DNA of 8,490 bases from JAYSSF01 sp043772005. GTDB taxonomy: Bacteria; Patescibacteriota; Gracilibacteria; Absconditabacterales; Absconditicoccaceae. The stretch is from NCBI GenBank assembly GCA_043772005.1, contig JAYVGP010000014.1, forward strand, positions 1-8,490. Direction: 5' to 3'. The translations under genes were made by a program, and so were the position numbers. Shown here piece by piece: positions 1 to 6,852 of the stretch. Under the pieces are notes generated by a model. The model worked only from the letters and a program-made list of their open reading frames with translations. It made no database searches and was not told the DNA's origin. Numbering within the stretch: position 1 is the first letter of the stretch; each line of letters opens with the position of its first letter.

Positions 1-485
1 CGAAGCACCTCATACATATTAGCCTTCGTGACGATGATTGGATTTATAGTACCACCATTGGTAGCGACTTCCATATCTCCATCCTGAACCACGAGACCAG
101 CTGATGCGTATGTTCCGAAGATATCAAGATCGAATGCTCGACCGAATGCCTCCTTTGTATCCTGCATAACCTGAGAATCTGGATTGATATCCATTTCTGC
201 GTACTCTTGATCTGAGATCTCAACGGCAAAACCGAGATATTTAGTCAGATTGAAAGTTTCATTTGTCTGGACAATCTTAGTTACTGGAATTTCAGATGAA
301 CCAGATGCCATAGTTGAGAGAGTCACTTTAGCTTGACGACGGAAATTAATAGTTCCGTTTCCTGTAAAGTCTCCTTCAAATTTAACATTGGCAATATACA
401 TTCCGATAAAAGAGTCCATTCGTACCTGAGTCTGGAGTACTGAAGCCCATTTCTGTGACTTCTGTAGTGTATTGTCGAGTGACAT
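1..485 (-). CDS. Major capsid protein, HK97-fold type (partial, C-terminus outside window)
   Basis: Probable major head protein, which would assemble into the icosahedral capsid. ATG at 485; 161 codons are visible and the frame is open at the window edge, so the C-terminal part is missing. The visible part has an N-terminal helix (about 1-25), a beta-rich segment with FRRQAKVTL and an alternating hydrophobic NETFNLTKYLGFAVEI stretch, then a long helix beginning near DQEYAEMD and running through FGRAFDLDIFGTYASAG. This order (E-loop-like strands, then spine helix) is typical of phage coat proteins related to P22 coat or HK97, but the family call rests on pattern, not alignment. It follows the scaffold gene, as expected. 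All 12 visible glycines use GGN and none uses TGA, unlike neighbouring genes. A weak promoter may lie in the 59-bp gap upstream. Confidence 0.78.
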   Translation of the reverse strand, partial: MSLDNTLQKSQKWASVLQTQVRMDSFIGMYIANVKFEGDFTGNGTINFRRQAKVTLSTMASGSSEIPVTKIVQTNETFNLTKYLGFAVEISDQEYAEMDINPDSQVMQDTKEAFGRAFDLDIFGTYASAGLVVQDGDMEVATNGGTINPIIVTKANMYEVL

Positions 486-513
486 AGTTTTTTAGTGTTA
501 GAGTAGTAAACTT

Positions 514-541
514 TTTATAGTAGTTTCCACTCTTAAGTGAA
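514..541 (-). promoter_or_regulatory. Possible promoter for the major capsid gene
   Basis: On the minus strand TTCACT (541-536) is separated by 16 bp from TATAAA (519-514), so transcription would start about 20 nt before the capsid ATG. The -35 is poor (4 of 6) and the -10 is 5 of 6. An imperfect inverted repeat (gagt...actc with an aaact/agttt inner arm, 501-532) overlaps it. It has no U-run downstream on the minus strand, so I do not call it a terminator. A separate promoter would suit a highly expressed capsid gene. Confidence 0.3.
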
Positions 542-544
542 TTA

Positions 545-1096
545 CTACTTGAACTTTACACTTCCGTGTTTTGCTTTCATCTTGTCGATATACTCATTCT
601 GTTTGCTGATCGAGAGAGCATCGTATTTATCTATAGAGATAATACCTGAGTCACTGTCTCATCCACTTCACTTTCCTGCGACTGTAGTTTTAGCGTACAC
701 TTCACGATTTTCGTCTACTTCCCTATCATCTTTTGATGCGAGAAAAAGAGCGTCTTCTCGGGATAATTTATTACTCTTAACAAGAGTTTCTATTTTATCC
801 TTGTATTGTTCTGCATCTGGATTTTTATCATAAAATCGACTCTCTGCAAGAATATTTCTAACACGAGTATCATCAAGTGATTCATTTCCAATAACATTTT
901 TTTTCTGCCCCTTTTCTAGCATAGCAATTTTCTTGTTAGCTTTTTTAAGAGACTCTGAATCTCGTCTTAGCTTGTGAATTTCTTCCCAAGTAATTTGGTC
1001 ATCATCAGAGGTTGTTTCATCCTCTTCGATATTATCAACATCAGTTGCAACATCAGTTTCAATATCTTCGACATCGTCCAGTTCGTTTTGTGACAT
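545..1096 (-). CDS. Probable capsid assembly scaffold protein
   Basis: A 183-aa protein from ATG 1096 to TAG 545-547. Scaffolds fill the immature head and guide coat assembly. Residues 1-36 are extremely acidic (runs of D/E with T/S). Residues about 38-65 are charged and helical (KLRRDSESLKKANKKIAMLE), likely a coiled coil. The C-terminus is basic (KMKAKHGSVKFK), as in scaffolds that bind coat through a basic tail. Under the standard code it would stop after residue 142. Two TGA codons read as Gly give the linker KGSGGDSG and continue into a sensible basic tail. Position directly before the major capsid gene supports the role. Sequence similarity is not diagnostic, so another head-associated protein is possible. 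It has its own promoter (1184-1211) with an approximately 80-nt leader. Confidence 0.7.
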
Positions 1097-1177
1097 ACGA
1101 ATAAAATGTTAAAAAGTAATTTTTAAGGGATTGCTTTAAACCCTAAAATCAGTTTTTTGTAAGTCTGATAAACTCTA
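1097..1177 (-). promoter_or_regulatory. Untranslated leader of the scaffold gene
   Basis: The stretch between the inferred transcription start near 1177 and the ATG at 1096. It contains two short hairpins: ATCAG/CTGAT (1148-1152 with 1165-1169) and AGGG/CCCT (1126-1129 with 1141-1144). No Shine-Dalgarno sequence is seen; the bases before the ATG are T/A-rich. The portal gene, whose promoter is nearly identical, has a leader of only about 15 nt. Confidence 0.35.
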
Positions 1178-1183
1178 TAAAGT

Positions 1184-1211
1184 AGTATATGAGAATGAGT
1201 TTCATTATCAA
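1184..1211 (-). promoter_or_regulatory. Promoter with palindromic spacer, upstream of scaffold gene
   Basis: On the minus strand TTGATA (1211-1206), a 16-bp spacer, then TATACT (1189-1184). The spacer carries a near-palindrome; on the plus strand it reads TGAGAAT-G-AGTTTCA, a 7-1-7 arrangement. The same architecture recurs before the portal gene at 3367-3394, with an identical -35, identical spacer length and a conserved palindrome. A flanking 9-bp inverted repeat (AGTAGTATA 1181-1189 with TATACTACT 1219-1227) surrounds this copy only. Duplication of the whole arrangement before two head genes supports a real regulated late promoter. Confidence 0.65.
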
Positions 1212-1235
1212 GTCTTTTTATACTACTCTAAGAAT

Positions 1236-1466
1236 CTATATTTTTGTTTTCTTTTTCCCCATCTCTATAGCCGATATCCTATTTCGAGGGATACTAAGTA
1301 TTTCCTCATAGAATTTCGCCCTATTGGCATTCTCAGTATCGAGTATATCAGTAGTGATAGAGGCAATGGCTTTCTTCTCAGCCTTTCGTATCTCACCCTG
1401 AATATATTGTTCAAAGGCGAGATAGTTATCATCATTGAGGAGTGCTTTGAATTGTGATAGTTCCAT
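1236..1466 (-). CDS. Small hypothetical protein between portal and scaffold
   Basis: A 76-aa protein I do not recognise. It is rich in charged residues and apparently all helical: an N-terminal acidic part (MELSQFKALLNDDNYLAFEQYIQ), a lysine-rich middle (EIRKAEKKAIAS) and a basic end (MGKKKTKI). No signal peptide or membrane segment is visible. I chose ATG 1466 because it lies one base after the portal TAA (1468-1470), a typical tight operon junction. An in-frame GTG at 1499 would overlap the portal by about 30 bases and adds a non-helical extension. It has no TGA codons and no own promoter, so it is presumably co-translated with the portal. The position suggests a minor head component or assembly factor, but that is inference. 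Confidence 0.75.
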   Translation of the reverse strand: MELSQFKALLNDDNYLAFEQYIQGEIRKAEKKAIASITTDILDTENANRAKFYEEILSIPRNRISAIEMGKKKTKI

Positions 1467-1467
1467 A

Positions 1468-3345
1468 TTATCCGAGGTTAGTTGGTACTTGTGATCCACC
1501 CTGGAGCATATTTGAAGTCATCATTGCAGCATTAGCACTGGCTCACGCTTGCTCTGCTCCATTCTGTCATGCTACACCATGCATCTCTCATTCCTTTATT
1601 TTGATTGCCTCGTATCGTCACTTGAGAGCCTTATCCTTGAGTTCTGACGGATCCGCTGTCTGAATATAGGCGATATAGACATTGTGATCATCATCCATAG
1701 AATCAATTATCGCTCCTTGTTCCATTCCCTCATTGATCATAGCAAGTTTTATTTCCGCTCCGATCTCATCACCAGTCTTTCCGAGGAGTTCTTCGATCTG
1801 ATTATCTGAGAAGTCAGCAATCTCTGCCCACATTCTATAGTATTTTCGCTTAAGTCATTCGCTTGTTGCTCCTGCAATCATCTGTTGGAGTATCACCGCT
1901 TTTTCTGCCTTGTTGCTCTTGTCTTTGGACATATCAGATATTCCCTTGATTTCGAGTGAAAGTATCTCTTTTCCAACGAAATCATCCTTTTTGAACACAT
2001 AGAACTCTTTAGTGACTCACTCTGATATACTAATATCTTTTTTCTCTGAGCTTTTCATATTCGCCAGATGCTGACGAAACCAGAGATACTTCATTTTGAA
2101 CTCTTCTCCCCAGAGCATAATGTTTTCTTCGAGTTGGAATTGGATATTGGCATTCTTTTGTGCCATCTCCTGTTCTCCGAGAGTCTTATTTGAGTCAGAG
2201 AGGACACCTTGCTGTGTAGACTCTGCACCCAGAGCTTCTGTACCATTTCGCTTGAGCATAGCGATCATTTCACTCGGGATACCATTCGTCTGTTCACGAG
2301 GGATTTCCATAATAATATCATTGAGACTCTTTGCAGTATCTTTGATTGGTATATCTTTTCCCTCTATTGTTGGAGTATTGAGTGAGTCAGGATCTTCGAG
2401 TTCTCCAGCTCTCACAAGTCTGTCACCACCAAATGTATTTCTATACGCCATAGCGAGATAGAGATTATACATCCGAGAGAGATTGCTTTGTGTATCTGCG
2501 AGTAGGTCTACCAGTGATATTCCAAGTGGGTATCCTGAGAGATAGATAGCATACTGGATCATTACAGGAAAAGGCACAAGGCTTTCATCATTCTTCTCTT
2601 CGAGAGTTACAGGACGGAGATACTTGAGACTATGGATAATAGTCATATCACGATTCGTAACAACTACATACTTTTTCCCATCACGGATAAAGAAGTGGAC
2701 ATAGGTCTCATACTCACGATTTGGTGAATCTTCGGTGATAGTTGTCTTATTTGTTGCACTATCCTCTGCACTTGTATTGAGAGTAATATCACGAGGAGAA
2801 GCATCATCAATATTCTCATATCCGAGCTTTTCCATTTGCCACTTCTGCAAATATACCTCAGTGAATCCGCACCATCGGTGATCTTCGATTGTTGGTCATC
2901 CTGATGGATCAGGAATCCAAGAGAGAGGACTGACATTTTTTATAGTTGGACAGATCGTGAAGAGATTATAATCCCCATTCATCTGGATACCAACACCGAT
3001 TTTATCTATGTTCTCATAAGTGAGATAGTCTGTCTTCTCTAACCCCATCTCTTTGCGATCGTAGATCCAAGCTCTATTTGCGTTCTTTGCTCGCTCGGTA
3101 TCGCCCTTTCGTCTTCGTGTCCATTCTGCTTTTGGTCGTCCAGAATATCGGATTGCCATCTTCATTCGGAAAGCTTGAAAAACAGTACGTACTTGTACCT
3201 TACTATCATCTCGCTCTGGAGAGAAAAATGTTTTGAGATCATCTCGTTTTTGTTGTCGTACTTTCTCTACTGAGTCATACCCTATTTCGTATTCCTGTCT
3301 CACCTGTTGGATGATGGAGTCCTTATCAAGTCAAAAGAGCTTCAT
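1468..3345 (-). CDS. Portal protein
   Basis: A 625-aa protein, the usual length for portal proteins, which form the dodecameric ring at the head vertex through which DNA is packaged and to which the tail attaches. The N-terminal third is basic (QQKRDDLKTFF, WTRRRKGDTERAKNANRAWIYDRKEMG). The centre carries a hydrophobic portal-core segment (VPFPVMIQYAIYLSGYPLGISLVDLLADTQSN split around residue 270, followed by LYLAMAYRNTFGGD). The C-terminal third is helical and ends in a Gly/Ala/Met-rich tail. Eight in-frame TGA codons read as Gly; under the standard code it would appear as at least four fragments. ATG 3345 is the first ATG in frame, about 15 nt after the predicted transcription start. It is downstream of the large terminase and upstream of the scaffold, the canonical order. 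No protease domain was seen. Confidence 0.88.
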
Positions 3346-3352
3346 AGCATTG

Positions 3353-3360
3353 TATTAGTT
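3353..3360 (-). promoter_or_regulatory. AACTAATA motif before portal start
   Basis: AACTAATA lies 7 nt before the portal ATG in place of a Shine-Dalgarno sequence. Matching copies sit 4 nt before the small terminase ATG (AACTAATA, 5371-5378) and before the 114-aa gene ATG (AACTAGTA, 5763-5770). It may be a transcription-initiation or translation-enhancing element. The role is inferred only from repetition. Confidence 0.35.
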
Positions 3361-3366
3361 ATTATA

Positions 3367-3394
3367 ACTATATGAGAATTAGTCTCAATATCAA
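3367..3394 (-). promoter_or_regulatory. Promoter with palindromic spacer, upstream of portal gene
   Basis: On the minus strand TTGATA (3394-3389), 16 bp, TATAGT (3372-3367). The plus-strand spacer reads TGAGAAT-T-AGTCTCA, a 7-1-7 palindrome with one imperfect pair. It occupies almost the whole 55-bp gap between the large terminase stop and the portal start. Counterpart of the promoter at 1184-1211. A second possible -10 (TATAAT, 3366-3361) with -35 TTGAGA (3388-3383) overlaps it in a shifted register. Confidence 0.68.
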
Positions 3395-3400
3395 GTTAAA

Positions 3401-4903
3401 TTATATAAGTCTTCCCATAGATCGAGTAACTGTTCGCATTGGTACAGTATTCAAATCACCCTTATTAGCAAGATAATCTACTCACTGCGAAAGACAATCA
3501 ATCACATCATCGTGCTTTCAGTTGGGAAACTCATAGAGTTGGTCTTCTATCTTTCTAGTGAAAGACTTATCTGCCATATCTTTTCTGAGGTGTATAGAGT
3601 GAAGTGATACCTTTGGCTCTAGGATAAATTTTACTCTATCCTCTTTCTTCATTTTTGGTTTGTAAGTATTTATTATGATATTCCGATTATTTTCCTTTAG
3701 GAAGGTACGCAAATCCTCGATAAATTTAGACTGTTCACGATTGATTGATACATCTTCTACCACAATACAATTTATTTTGTAGCCATCAGCTTGCATTCGA
3801 TCGTGCATAGAAAGGATAGCGTGAAATGTCTTAGAAGGTGCAGAAGTTTCAGCATATCAGTCTATCTGATAGAAATTTCTCGATATGTTGTGCATTCCAA
3901 GTCATATGATAACTGCATCATCTGACTTGCTAGACGAAGAGAAAGCAGGATCTACAGAGAGAATACAAGATAAATCTTGTTTCTTTAGTATTCAATCAGC
4001 TCGCTCGAAGTCTGACTGATTGTAATACATAATATCAGATAGAGAGAATATATTACTAGATGAAGCAATAGGGTCTTGCTGATAGAGTGCGGAGAAGTCC
4101 TTTTTGCTCACATTAGCCTTGATCTCTTCAAAATATTGTGCATCCCATTTTCACTCCCATAGAATGGGATTACCTTTTTCATCTATAGCAGGGATAGTGA
4201 GAATATCCCACTTATCTCATCCATTCTCTTGTTCCTTGAGAAGGTATCAGGCAAGGTCGTTCACATTCCATCTAGTCATCATCACGATAATAGCCGAGTC
4301 TTGAGATTGTCGTCGTGTGTAGAATGTAGAGGTATACCAATCAATAACTCTTTGTTGTGTTGTTGGACTCTCAGCCTCCATTCTATCCTTTGTTGGATCA
4401 TCTATAATTCCTATATCAAATCCTTTTCCTGTCAAAGCTCATCATACACCAACTGTGTAGACTCATCCACCTTTGCTTGTCTCCCAGTTGCCTCATTCCT
4501 TTTTGTCTTTCGATAGTGCAAATTGTGGAAATATATTATTATAGTCGTTTTCCTGGACAACCTGTTTGGCTTTACGACCAAAGTCACTTGCAAGTTCTGC
4601 TCCATAAGAAGATATCACAAGTTTTCGTTTAGGATCTCGTCACAAACACCACATTGGAAAACGAATAGAAACAAGCTCACTCTTTCCAGTTCGAGGAGGA
4701 CAGAATATCATAAGACGCTTAATATCTCATCGTTCTACTGCTTCGAGCTTATCAATGATCTGTTTATGAATTCATACTCAATTCTGTTGGGCAATCATTT
4801 CATATTCCTCTTTTGTATACTTCGTGAAGTAATCGAGCTTTCGATATGAAAGTTCTCTCAATGCGAGTTCTTTTTGTGCTTGTTCTTTTGTTGGTGTTGT
4901 CAA
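3401..4903 (-). CDS. terL: Terminase large subunit (ATPase and nuclease)
   Basis: The packaging motor: it pumps DNA into the head through the portal and cuts the concatemer. About 500 aa, normal length. The N-terminal ATPase has Walker A PPRTGKS (69-75), SSYGAELASDFGRK, GVGGALTGKG before the Walker B IIDDP (166-170), and MTRW (209-212). Then ALYQQDP. The nuclease has VDPAFS (D318), VVED (D384) and GKHDDVID (D465/D466), giving the expected acidic triad. Sixteen TGA codons are in frame, about half of its glycines, many at invariant positions. The start is uncertain: no ATG occurs before conserved sequence, so I chose TTG 4903. An ATA/ATT start up to about 40 nt upstream is possible, since the frame is closed by TAA at 4946-4948. 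It follows the small terminase. Confidence 0.95.
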
Positions 4904-4964
4904 GTTTGCTTTAGATGCGTATATAAGTATGGTATTTCTCGTGCCTTAATTTATTCAAGATATG

Positions 4965-5366
4965 TTATAATATATCTGTCATAGCTAAAAGTTCAGAAGT
5001 TGTGAGCTCTTTCATTACTCAGATATCTATTCTATCTGTTGGCTTTCCTGATATCAATTGATTCTGTTTGAAAGTAGATTCTCTCAAACTCGTCAGCTGT
5101 GCGATTGTAATTGAGTCATCCTTGCTAGCTATCATCTCAGCGATCAACGCATCAGCAGAGGACTGTAGATTGTTGTTTCTGATCACTAAATCACTTATCT
5201 TTTCATTGTGTGTGCAAACTTGTGCAAAGTCTTCTCGTAATACCTTAGCAATTGTCTCGTGAGGTATTCAAGTTGTTTCTTCTATATCTCGTGAGCTTCA
5301 ATCAGTATTTATCTTAGCTTCTATTATCTTTGCCTTTGTTTCTATATCGGTCTTTTTCCCTCTCAT
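4965..5366 (-). CDS. terS: Probable terminase small subunit (HTH DNA-binding protein)
   Basis: A 133-aa protein from ATG 5366 to TAA 4965-4967. Small terminase subunits recognise the packaging site on phage DNA and load the large subunit. Residues about 10-45 read as a helix-turn-helix (KAKIIEAKINTDGSSRDIEETTGIPHETIAKVLRED, shown here as separate helices KAKIIEAKI, SSRDIEETT and HETIAKVLRE). A long central helix follows, then a C-terminal segment (KQNQLISGKPTDRIDIG) and a helical end. Three TGA codons read as Gly, one in the HTH turn where Gly is expected. It lies 61 bp before the large terminase. Size, HTH and position fit TerS. A transcription regulator with the same fold cannot be excluded. 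Confidence 0.72.
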
Positions 5367-5413
5367 ATATTATTAGTTAGTCTTAGTAAGTTTAATTCAG
5401 CATATTGATTCAG

Positions 5414-5758
5414 CTATTTCATAAGCAATACCATCTTGCCTTGCTTTCTATCGATGAGGATATCATAGATCATATCAGGAGTATAATCAAATGGGAGATG
5501 AAGTAAAGCCTTCTTCTTTATGACAGCATCTGTAGCTTTCTGATCTATGTCTGCGGTAAGATATCCCCAGTGAGTAATATCCTTTATGAGCTTTTCTATT
5601 TCTTTATGGAGATAATCATTCTTCTCTGTTTGTAATTTACTTCCTTTTTGGAGTGTAAGAATAGTATTTTCCATAATACTACACTGCTTCTCTGATAGAG
5701 AGAGCATATTATCTTTATGCTGGAGGAGTCTAGATCGTATGATACTGTATCAGAACAT
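5414..5758 (-). CDS. Hypothetical protein, coiled-coil type, 114 aa
   Basis: Not recognised. ATG 5758 is reached only if the TGA three codons in is read as Gly (MFGYSIIRSR); otherwise an internal ATG at 5707 would be used. TAG stop at 5414-5416. The middle is charged and helical (LTLQKGSKLQTEKNDYLHKEIEKLIKDI, seen as heptad-like spacing of L and I), a likely coiled coil. A second part, HWGYLTADIDQKATDAVIKKKALLHLPFDYTPDMIYDILI, looks like a small globular domain. No signal peptide or membrane segment. It sits 47 bp before terS in the packaging operon and has the AACTAGTA motif 4 nt before its ATG. Confidence 0.7.
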
Positions 5759-5801
5759 ATTGTACTAGTTATTAAGTCTATCTATTCTATATTCTCCCTT
5801 G

Positions 5802-6095
5802 TTAGTTTTTAAGTTTATCAATTATTGAATTTTTATCAAATTCTATTCATAGATCAACCTGTAGTTCTATATTTCTTTCTATATACTTTTGTATACGTTC
5901 TATCTTTAGTCCTACTATATCCAGACTATCAATTATAGTATTTATAGTTTCTATAGCTATTGGTAGATCCTGTATCATACCCTCTAATCTCATTTGGTTC
6001 GCTATAAGAGCTTCATGGTTGAGAGGGAATAGATTATGCATCTCTCCGTAGACCTTGATTTGTTCTGGTGTGAATTTTGTGTTTGTTTCTGACAT
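5802..6095 (-). CDS. Hypothetical protein, 97 aa, first gene of leftward operon
   Basis: Not recognised. I chose ATG 6095 (MSETNTKFTPEQIK). An in-frame GTG at 6134 would start inside the interleaved inverted repeats and add residues of no obvious use. TAA stop at 5802-5804, reached after one TGA read as Gly (VDLGIEFDKN). The protein is mostly helical and amphipathic (MRLEGMIQDLPIAIETINTIIDSLDIVGLKIERIQKYIERNIELQ in heptad-like pattern), likely a coiled coil, with no membrane segment. It leads the packaging operon behind a consensus-like promoter (6173-6200) and a structured leader (6105-6151), so it may be a regulator or early component. That is inference. Confidence 0.7.
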
Positions 6096-6104
6096 AATGT
6101 ATAA

Positions 6105-6151
6105 AATCGTGGGCTTCATTCTAAAGTTACCCACGATTCGGTTAGAATGAA
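6105..6151. repeat. Two interleaved perfect inverted repeats in leader of the 97-aa gene
   Basis: AATCGTGGG (6105-6113) is the exact reverse complement of CCCACGATT (6130-6138). TTCATTCTAA (6115-6124) is the exact reverse complement of TTAGAATGAA (6142-6151). The arms alternate (B, A, B', A'), which is the topology of an H-type pseudoknot in RNA. One connecting loop is a single base, so in RNA the two stems (9 and 10 bp) more likely alternate than coexist. As DNA it could be a compound operator. It lies 10 nt before the ATG at 6095 and downstream of the promoter at 6173-6200. Confidence 0.6.
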
Positions 6152-6172
6152 TTTAAAACTTTAGATAGATCT

Positions 6173-6200
6173 ATTATAGGAAAATAGTGGAGAAAAGCAA
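6173..6200 (-). promoter_or_regulatory. Promoter of leftward packaging operon
   Basis: On the minus strand TTGCTT (6200-6195), 16-bp spacer, perfect TATAAT (6178-6173). Predicted start near 6166, giving a leader of about 70 nt that includes the interleaved repeats at 6105-6151. The spacer lacks the palindrome found in the other two promoters, so this one may be regulated differently. Confidence 0.5.
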
Positions 6201-6727
6201 ATAAAAAATCCCTATATAGAGTCTACTACTTTATTGACTCTCACACTGTGAGGATCTCCATAGCACTTTCATATAGGGAAGTTATTACCTGACCGTAATT
6301 CCCCATATGGGGCAACGAGAACAGGATTTTGATTTATTATCGACCATAGATCCTGTATGGTAACACTATGATCGCCCATCAGTACCTAGGATTTCACTAG
6401 GAGTCACTATAGCTTCCGATGAGAAGTTGCAATAGTCAGGATCGTCGGTATTACCGACGATGGTATAGCCTTGATTTCCCAATACAGTGAGTTATCTAGC
6501 AAATTATATTTATATTCGGAGTTATACCGACTATCACTATACACCTACGGAGTGACTACGATTCTGTCGTACGCATAGAGATACTATATCTATTTCTCAA
6601 AATATACAACTATTTTATTCTTTTCTTCTCTACTCTCCACCTAGCATACTATACTTTTATGAAATAATCAAGGACAAATCAAAGAATAATTTGCAATTCT
6701 ATGAGATTGTGATACTATGCTCTCATA

Positions 6728-6799
6728 TTCTCTGTGTGTCTATATCTTTTTGCTTAGTGATGTTCGTTGAAAGATATAGATACTAACACTATCAGAGAA
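6728..6799 (+). ncRNA. Long hairpin whose loop complements the terminator loop
   Basis: An outer 7-bp stem TTCTCTG/CAGAGAA (6728-6734 with 6793-6799), an asymmetric internal loop, then a 14-bp stem (6736-6749 with 6770-6783) containing one G-U. The 20-nt apical loop holds AGTGATGTTC (6756-6765), the exact reverse complement of GAACATCACT (6817-6826) in the loop of the next hairpin. This would allow a 10-bp kissing interaction. Confidence 0.6.
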
Positions 6800-6807
6800 C
6801 CTACACT

Positions 6808-6843
6808 AGACCCCCTGAACATCACTTCAAAGGGGGTCTTTTT
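6808..6843 (+). terminator. Rho-independent terminator
   Basis: AGACCCCCT (6808-6816) pairs with AGGGGGTCT (6831-6839), a 9-bp stem with five consecutive G-C pairs in an AT-rich region, followed by a T-run (6839-6843). The 14-nt loop is unusually large and carries GAACATCACT. It terminates rightward transcription from the noncoding region. On the minus strand only AATT-type sequence follows the hairpin, so it is directional. Confidence 0.75.
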
Positions 6844-6852
6844 AATGTGTCA

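Larger units (their letters stand above)
6209..6843 (+). ncRNA. Candidate large structured noncoding RNA, first part
   Basis: No credible ORF on either strand, but many strong hairpins. They include TCCCTATAT/ATATAGGGA (6209-6217 with 6271-6279) enclosing GAGTC/GACTC; the palindrome CCCCATATGGGG (6301-6312); ACAGGAT/ATCCTGT (6321-6327 with 6350-6356), whose loop pairs forward (CGACCATAG 6341-6349 with CTATGATCG 6366-6374, one mismatch); CCTAG/CTAGG (6386-6390, near 6398); an AGCTTC/GAAGTT hairpin (6411-6428) with an outer ACTAT/ATAGT; and ATCGTCGGT/ACCGACGAT (6441-6449 with 6453-6461). The part ends in a terminator at 6808-6843. G-U pairs at 6412/6427 and 6738/6781 are compatible only with plus-strand RNA. 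The 5' end is not defined, and 6600-6725 shows little structure, so two RNAs are possible. The style resembles ornate phage RNAs (GOLLD, ROOL); homology is not claimed. Confidence 0.5.

Noticed and set aside
537..833. Plus-strand ORFs opposite the head genes (also 2096-2461, 4229-4849, 5068-5262)
   Set aside because: They are antisense to strongly supported genes and have shadow-type composition.
1467..1499. GTG start at 1499 for the 76-aa minus-strand gene
   Set aside because: It would overlap the portal C-terminus. ATG 1466, directly after the portal stop, gives a better operon junction.
1468..4903. Portal and terminase genes appearing as several fragments or pseudogenes
   Set aside because: The breaks are all TGA codons in one continuous frame, at positions where Gly fits. 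No frameshift is needed, so these are intact genes under code 25.
6096..6134. GTG start at 6134 for the 97-aa gene
   Set aside because: It lies within the interleaved repeats; ATG 6095 begins a more typical N-terminus.
6209..6279. Leftward terminator from the TCCCTATAT/ATATAGGGA stem followed by T-run on the minus strand
   Set aside because: The loop exceeds 50 nt and the stem is AT-rich, and the G-U evidence favours plus-strand RNA. It remains a weak possibility.
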